Assembly: GCA_037044905.1 (NCBI GenBank)
Contig: JBAOKB010000144.1
Coordinates: 62,001 to 126,000 of the forward strand
Origin: Hortaea werneckii
Lineage: Eukaryota; Ascomycota; Dothideomycetes; Mycosphaerellales; Teratosphaeriaceae
Length of the DNA stretch: 64,000 nucleotides
Direction: 5' to 3'
The position numbers and the translations under genes are program-made. Numbering within the stretch: position 1 is the first letter of the stretch; each line of letters opens with the position of its first letter. The notes beneath the pieces are model-generated. The model was not told where the DNA came from and ran no database searches. It worked only from the letters and a program-made list of their open reading frames with translations. Positions 58,068-64,000 of this stretch are shown piece by piece.

Positions 58068-60034
58068 CTAATTCTTGACCTCCCCATTGACAGCGGGTCC
58101 ATCAGCATGGTTCACCGCATTATTCCCATCCGGCACACCATTAACCTCGGGCTTCCGCGCGCCTTCCTTCTTCTCCACATCCCCCGTACCGCCTCGCCAT
58201 TCACAAGCGACAGCGCGACCCCATTAACAGCAGCGGAGGTAGGCTCAATGCCATCCACCTTCAACCCGTCGAACAGCGGGAAAATGCCGCGCATGTTGCG
58301 GAAGTCGTTGTCGACAATGTTGACGAGGTACCAACTCTCGGTGATCTCCTTGATCAGGTTCTTGCTCTGCGAGCCCTCGTCGTAGCACTTGGCCCACTCG
58401 GAGCCAAGGTGGTAGAACTCGTCGCGCCAGGCGAGGAAGGAGATGGTTTCGACGATGGTGGGTTGGACGATTTCCTTACCGGGGAAGACGCCCCAGGTGA
58501 CGGCGTTGGGGCCGCCGTCTTGCGGGGCGTTGGTCTTGAGCTCGCCGCTGTTGTTCACCGCGTAGTAGGTGATGTCTGGGTTGGCGTCCATGCGACGGAT
58601 GAGCTCGGCGATGAGGGAAGGGGGGATGAGGACCTCGAGGTAGGCTTTTTGGTAGACGTAGCCGTTGTTCGGGCCCCAGCCGTAGACGGGGTGGGAGCTC
58701 TTCATGCCATCGACGGCGGGCTGCGAGTTGATGGTCAGGAGACCGCGGCTGTTGAGGTTGACGAGGTCGTTGGTGAGGACGTTGGATTCCGGGCTAATGG
58801 GTTGCTCGGACCAGGGTAGGGTCTCCACCTTGCCGGACATGTACTTCACGAAAAGCTGGGCCACTTCTTGCACGGTGGTTGGCTCGCCCCAGAGCTTCCT
58901 GTTTTGTTCGTTCGTGCCCTTCAGACCGATGCTGTAGGCATCCAATGCGCCGAAAGCAGGCGATCTGCTGTCGCCCCAGCGGCCGTTGGGGAATTCGTCC
59001 CAGTCCTGTGTACGCATGACATAAGACCTGTTCCTGTTCCGCCAGAAGATGGGGCGAACGTTCTCGTCACGCCTGTTCAGGCCCAGAGATGGACGCCATG
59101 GCAGTGGCTTCAGTTCCGGATCATGGTGGTCACTCGGTGGCGTCACTGCCAGGTCTTCGAGAACCATGTAGGTCGACTTCTCAAGGTTCATGGTGTAGAA
59201 GTGGAGATGCATCGTCACGCCGCTGTCTAGAAGCTTACGGCAGAAGTCGCCAACAAGTTTCTTTCCGACCTCTCGCACAGCCGCGTCGTCTGCCTTGATC
59301 GGCTCGAGGGCTTCCATCCACTGAGGCGGGATGCGGCACTGCGTCCAGTTGGCACGTCGCAGGAAGGAGTCGTAGGTCTGAATGGGCATAATGCCTGGGA
59401 TGATCGGGACGCTTTCCGGTACACCGGCTGCGCGCACCTTCTTGGTCCATTCGATGAAGATCTCGGCGTCGTAGCTCATCTGCGTGACGATGAACGAGCC
59501 ACCAGCGTCGATCTTCTCCTTGAGGAACGGGATGTGGCCATCTGCGTCGGTCTCGGCATCACAGCCCTCTGGGTAGCCAGCCACGCCAATGTCGAAGTGG
59601 TTACCATACTGAGCCTTGATGTACTTGATCAGGTCGCGAGCGTACCTGAACGCGGTGCCTTCCGTTTGCTCCCACTTCTCCTTCTCCCTTGGCGGGTCAC
59701 CTCGGAGGGCCAGGATGTTCGTGCAGCCAGCTTGATACGCCTCTCGCAAGCCACCATCAATCTTCTCCTTCTCCATGTCGGTGCAGGTCAAGTGCATGCA
59801 CGTCTCCAATCCGTAGGCAGACTGTGCCACCTTGACCATCTCGGTGGTGAGGCTGGACATGCGGCCACCGGCGCCCCATGTGACATCGATGAAGGCAGGG
59901 CCCAAGCCGTGCATGCGGTCCATACGGTCATAGAGGTTCTGGACGCCCTGAGCGGTCTTTGGGGGGAAGTATTCGAATGAGTAGGTCGGACGGCCTTCCG
60001 CGTGAGCGGCGGCCAGCTTTTTGGTGATGTGCAT
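58068..60034 (-). CDS. Methylenetetrahydrofolate reductase (frameshift near the C-terminus)
   Basis: One frame of 640 codons from 60034 stops at 58112. The N-terminal catalytic TIM barrel includes YSFEYFPPKTAQGVQNL, DVTWGAGGRMSSLT, HLTCTDMEKEKIDGGL, ILALRGDPPREKE and IVTQMSYDAEIF, all FAD/folate contacts of the family. The C-terminal eukaryotic regulatory domain includes WGDSRSPAFGALDAYSIGLK, PVYGWGPNNGYVYQKAYLEV and WGVFPGKEIVQPTIVETISF. The enzyme makes 5-methyl-THF for methionine synthesis. After NGEAVRG the reading turns basic and odd; if one G is added to the G5 run at about 58188-58192, it continues VEKKEGARKPEVNGVP and ends at 58068. That tail fits the composition of the preceding residues better, so I use 58068 as the probable true end. 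Fungi usually have two paralogues. Confidence 0.9.
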
Positions 60035-60947
60035 TTTGTTTAGGAGTTCAAAGGGAAATGTTCGATCGGGATTGGGAGGAGGAGGTTAGGATGGAAACGA
60101 CAGACGCTTCCCTACAAACAGTGTATTAGCAATGGTCAGTGAACGACAAGAGGCAATGGATGATCATACAAGGATGTCTGAGGAGGTGATGTGTGATTTA
60201 GATCTCTGAGTAACGTTTATATTCTACCAGCTCTTGCCCGTTGTACAAGCTCATGCCCGGCCAATGGCTATCTGGTGGCAGTCATGATGGTGTGAAGAGT
60301 GTGTGAAAGTATCAATGTCTTCCTGTCTGCGATTGTTCTGAGATGGATGAGAAAGCCAGGGCACGCCATTCTTTTTGACCCCACACTTTTCGCCCCCACG
60401 CGTTTGGCGGGCCGCCAGCGTCGCCACTGCATTGGATCTTCTCATCTCGACAGTACTATGTAGTATATTCATCTATTTCATGCTCTACTACGGTCTTTGA
60501 TTTGGCTGCTGTCATCTACATTGGATTTCATCACTTCTTTGTCACCTTCGTCGTGGGCTAATCATCAATGGCTTGCCAGTAAGCACTCCGTGACATTCAT
60601 CGGCCCTAATGTCTCGATTGTTCTATGACGTTGATTGATCACTTGGGGCCAACTTTGATTAAAAGTGGTTGGGAGGCCACTTCGAAGTCGGCCCTTTGAA
60701 GCAAGGTCGAATCTTTAGCAGTGATGGTCCTGCTTCACATTGCTGCTCCAGCAAGCAGTGCTCCTATCCGACTCACTCGGCATACCGCAAAAGGCATCAC
60801 CATGTCCATGCCCCTCAGGTTACTTGTCCTTCAAACGCGATTGACCATATTCTATAGCTAGGTCCCTTCACTTCTGGCAGCTCACTCACACAAAGGCATC
60901 AATCGATTGAGAGGCTCGCTTGCAAGCTTATAGTAATAGCATCCAAA
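60035..60947. promoter_or_regulatory. Divergent region MTHFR / TIM paralogue
   Basis: About 900 bp between divergent starts. No gene. Candidate promoter for both. Confidence 0.4.
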
Positions 60948-61721
60948 ATGGCACCCATCCCAACAAAGCGCGAGAAGCGTCTCGTAGGCACAAGCCTAAA
61001 GATGTACTTCGACCTCCCCTCAACCCTCCGCTACATCGATGCGGTAGCACAACTCTCCAAAGCCGCCGAAGAAGCCAACGTCGACCTCTTCGTCATCCCA
61101 GACTTCGTCACCATGCTACCTTCCCAGGAAAAGCTCAAAGACACATCCGTAATGCTCGGCGCGCAAGACACATACAGTGAAGACAAGGGCGCATTCACCG
61201 GCGAAGTAAGCCCGCTCACCCTCTCCCAAGCCGGCGTCAAGATCGTCGAGATCGGACATGCGGAGCGAAGAAGGCTATTCGGTGAAACAGACGCAGACGT
61301 AACGAACAAGTCCGCCGCGATTGTGCGGAACGGCATGATCCCGCTGGTCTGCATAGGCGAGAAGAGCAAAAGCAACATCGCTTCGCAGGCCGTAGGTCTC
61401 GCAGTAGACGAATGCAAGCCGCAGGTAATGGCCGCGTTGGCCCAGATCCCCGACGACGCTGAGGTCGTGCTGGCGTATGAGCCTGTGTGGGCGATCGGAG
61501 CGAGTGAGCCCGCTGGCGCGGACCATGTTGTTGCCGTCACGCAGAGTTTGCGAGAGCTTGTGGCGAGTAGGAAGGGGAGGACCAGGATCCTGTATGGTGG
61601 GTCGGCTGGACCGGGCACGTTTCAGAGATTGAAGGAGGGTGTTGATGGGCTCTTTTTGGGGCGTTTCGCGCACGATACGAATAATTTGGCGAAGGTCATC
61701 CAGGAGATGGATGAGCCATAG
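60948..61721 (+). CDS. Triosephosphate-isomerase-family paralogue (possible tetrulose-phosphate isomerase)
   Basis: Single exon, 257 codons, full TIM barrel. Catalytic Lys18 (VGTSLKMYF), His104 (EIGHAERRRLFGE) and Glu178 (AYEPVWAIG) are all present, and the phosphate loop is YGGSAGPGTF. It differs from the glycolytic enzyme in the positions around the active site: S-L-K instead of N-W-K, HAERR instead of HSERR, and GLFLGRF where the standard enzyme has a double Gly (GxxVGGA). Such changes occur in TIM-like isomerases of erythritol catabolism (EryH type), which act on L-erythrulose-1-phosphate. A second, canonical TIM gene elsewhere in the genome is expected. The lack of introns also differs from most fungal TPI genes. 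Substrate assignment is inference. Confidence 0.85.
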   Translation: MAPIPTKREKRLVGTSLKMYFDLPSTLRYIDAVAQLSKAAEEANVDLFVIPDFVTMLPSQEKLKDTSVMLGAQDTYSEDKGAFTGEVSPLTLSQAGVKIVEIGHAERRRLFGETDADVTNKSAAIVRNGMIPLVCIGEKSKSNIASQAVGLAVDECKPQVMAALAQIPDDAEVVLAYEPVWAIGASEPAGADHVVAVTQSLRELVASRKGRTRILYGGSAGPGTFQRLKEGVDGLFLGRFAHDTNNLAKVIQEMDEP

Positions 61722-62914
61722 GCTAGAGTAGGGTCTTTGCACTTTGCATAGTCCTGTAGTATGAGAGAAGCAATGCACACTCCATCCAGGACTGCGATCT
61801 AAATTGCTTTCGTTGCTATGTGATCTCCTGCAATAGCTGACTGCAAGCAGCAGCAGCGACAACAGCGATATGACTACATAGTAGAGGCCTTACGTGCTGC
61901 TACTGGCCGCGGCTCCATCGCCTTCGAGAAACGATCCGTTCGCTCACGGCTTCGCAATTCGAATCGGGATGAACGTTGCGGCTTTATTGTATATTGGTAT
62001 CACGGTATCATTCAGTGAATACAGTAGTGGAACAGAATCCAGCCCATGTGCCTTCTGAAAGCAGTTAGCTCCCGCCACCATGGTTTCTAGCCACACACGG
62101 CTGCCTTGCAGCTTCCCAACTTGCGCGACTTCTGCGCAAGTATTCTAGGAACTTTTCAATGTGACGGTCTTTGACGTGAATGAAGCGCTCAGACGCAGAC
62201 GCAATCGCTATACGTCTCAGTGACTGCTATTTTTGCCAGTCGACTCCAAACTCTTTTCACGCTCAAGTCGCTTGTTCCAAAGATGTAATATCCATCAACA
62301 CGCTGCACAGCTTCGCAACGCACGTTCCTTAGCATACTTCAAAAGAGAAAGAATCACGCGTAAAAGCCTGCGGTTGTTTGCTTCTCAAGAAGCACTAAAA
62401 CTCAACTGCGCATCTCACCTTCTATTGACGAGACCAATCACCCCTTTCTCCTCCCCATCTTCTCTACGCATCACCATGTCTATCAAACGCTCATCACCCC
62501 CCTCATCCGCCCATCCGCCTCCTCCACCTCCAGCAACACATCCGCAAAACTCCGAAGCCTCCAGCACGAAGCGGAAAACGCATCAGACTATGAAGAGGTC
62601 TCCCCCCTGAAAATCGGCTTACACGGTCCGATATCCAACTCAAAAGCAAGCCAACAGCTTGCCAAATGGCGCAAGACTTCGCATCACGAGACACCAAGAG
62701 GATACCTGCAGACTCTGGGTTCGCAGCCGCGGTAGTCAACGGCGCAGCCATCGCATCCAGAAAGATCACAGCTCAACAGGTGGGAAGCGCACCAGCTGCA
62801 TCAGGTACAGGCGCGGAGGGATGAAGGACGGTTCATCCCAGCACCGCTCAGAGTCCATGGGAAGAAGCAGCAGCAGCAGCAGCAGCCAAACCAGAGCACT
62901 TTGACACCGGTAAT
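61722..62914. other. Intergenic or 5' region of the last gene
   Basis: About 1.2 kb. A short open frame from 62475 (MSIKRSSPPSSAHPPPPPPA) and an Ala-rich frame directly before 62915 (EEAAAAAAAKPEHFDTGN) suggest that an upstream exon, or an extended start, of the next gene may exist, but I could not join them with convincing splice sites. Confidence 0.35.
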
Positions 62915-63547
62915 ATGGGACTCTTCGCGCGTCTGCCGGGCGAGATGCGGAATGTCATCTACCGCTACGCGCTGGTCGAGCCACGTGATCCTGTAACGGG
63001 ACACCCACGACCCGTGCGACTTGCGGGCTCCGATCTCATCTGCGGCCGCGGACCTTGCGTACATGGCACCCTCCTTGGAGCGTTGCCGGGGATCGCGTCG
63101 ACATGTCGGCAGATGAGGAAGGAAGTGATGGGGATCTGGGTCCGGGAGAACGAGTTCCTGTTCGATGCGGTGATGGTGCGGAACCGGTGCGCGGGGAATT
63201 GGGTTAAAGCGTTAGGAGGGGGGTATGCGGGCCTGCTGAGGAAGGTGAGGTTGGAGGTGCAGGTTCTTGTGCGACCGTCGTCGTCTGCTGGGACGGAGGG
63301 GCAGGCGACGAAGCAGGAGAAGGTTGAGATTGGGGTTGAGTTGCCGGCGGGCAGGGAGGATGGGCGGTTCGAGATGTGGGTTGAGGGGAGGACGCCGGAG
63401 AAGGGGAAGGTGGAAGTGAAGGGGTTGAGGGAGAGGGTTAAGTGCTTGAATGAGGGAGGAGATGGGGAGAAGGGACAGGCTGATAATCTTGCGGCACTGC
63501 TGTTCTCGGAGGAATTGGCTGAGCTGGTGTTCAAGTGCCGGAAGTGA
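62915..63547 (+). CDS. 2EXR-like fungal protein (start uncertain)
   Basis: 210 codons. The N-terminus LFARLPGEMRNVIYRYALVE and the segment ALPGIASTCRQMRKEVMGIW follow the 2EXR / F-box-like pattern (LPxExRNxIY, then xxTCRQxRxE). The remainder is charged and poorly conserved. The reading frame is open upstream of the Met at 62915 with an Ala-rich stretch and HFDTGN, so the real protein may begin earlier or have a 5' exon. No function can be given. Confidence 0.6.
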   Translation: MGLFARLPGEMRNVIYRYALVEPRDPVTGHPRPVRLAGSDLICGRGPCVHGTLLGALPGIASTCRQMRKEVMGIWVRENEFLFDAVMVRNRCAGNWVKALGGGYAGLLRKVRLEVQVLVRPSSSAGTEGQATKQEKVEIGVELPAGREDGRFEMWVEGRTPEKGKVEVKGLRERVKCLNEGGDGEKGQADNLAALLFSEELAELVFKCRK

Positions 63548-64000
63548 AAGAGGGCTGTATAACGACTCGTGCAAGATCGCGGCTGGTGTGTCGAGACGAT
63601 CATGGGTTTACTGTAGAAGGACGGCAGCTTTTCTGTGTGCTTATAGATGTATTTACCTATTGCGCAGCCATTTGCATGCTTGCAGGGCGTCTTTCACCGA
63701 ATGCCTAAACCAAATGCCTAAAGAACTTGTCTCGGGGAGAATTGTATCTTCCTACTTTTCCATTCTTCACATTACGCAGCTGCTCTTGCCGTTGGACCAT
63801 GAATCGTAAGACGAACATCTTTTTGGCATCCCAATGGCGGGCTGGGCATCAAGCGAAAGTCTGTCCAATGTCCCCGCCACTCAATTCAGTAGTCTTTACG
63901 CCAACGCCCGGGCCGCAAGCGTCGCGGAGATCGCCCAACGGCGCCGGTAGAGGTGGGAGACGTTGTCTGGACCTTCCGGTCGCATAATGTACACCTCACC
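63548..64000. other. Right-hand end, no gene seen
   Basis: 450 bp of 3' flank. Short open frames show no recognisable domain. Confidence 0.35.

Overview
The window looks like a piece of a filamentous ascomycete nuclear genome (Pezizomycotina; a Dothideomycete is my guess, not a proof). Genes have short GT-AG introns of about 50-200 nt with ACTAAC/CTGAC-like branch points. The encoded families are fungal: Zn2Cys6 and C2H2 regulators with fungal-specific domains, an RTA1-type membrane protein, a 2EXR protein, ROT1 and KRR1. The left 2.4 kb is a strongly RIP-mutated repeat, another filamentous-ascomycete trait.

Layout. 1-2400: AT-rich repeat almost lacking CpA/TpG. 3.5-32.5 kb: mostly housekeeping genes. 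These are a mitochondrial-type membrane protein, a 1563-aa coiled-coil protein, a CUZ1-like AN1 zinc-finger protein, a secreted alpha/beta hydrolase, an MTR10/transportin-3 importin, SmE, 5-formyl-THF cyclo-ligase, ROT1, an unidentified 905-aa protein, a beta-hydroxyacid dehydrogenase and an RTA1-like protein. 32.7-36 kb: a tRNA-Ser-like element with a long insertion, a dihydroxyacetone-kinase-like protein with a degenerate substrate domain, and an OsmC-like protein. 38.7-42.1 kb: a large C2H2 regulator behind a 2.7-kb upstream region. 43.2-52.8 kb: a compact group of a Zn2Cys6 regulator, a sugar-type MFS transporter, a polyol-dehydrogenase-like SDR and a dihydroxyacetone-synthase-like transketolase, the last two divergent from one 0.8-kb region. 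53-63.6 kb: a 2EXR protein, KRR1, a BTB protein, methylenetetrahydrofolate reductase, an unusual triosephosphate-isomerase paralogue and a second 2EXR-like protein.

Possible system. Regulator + transporter + SDR + transketolase look like a polyol/ketose utilisation cluster. The same window carries, unlinked to it, a DhaL-containing kinase-like protein, a TIM paralogue with altered active-site neighbours and a 3-hydroxyisobutyrate/threonate-type dehydrogenase. Together these recall tetritol (erythritol/erythrulose) or dihydroxyacetone catabolism. This is inference from families and position.

Caution. Between 43.6 and 58.2 kb six genes carry about ten 1-nt frameshifts, including two in KRR1, which is essential in yeast. 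Many fall in short homopolymers, and the reading continues at once in another frame. I think most are assembly errors rather than pseudogenes. Genes from 3.5 to 42 kb and the 11-exon transporter show none. Exon boundaries were derived by hand from splice signals and frame checks.
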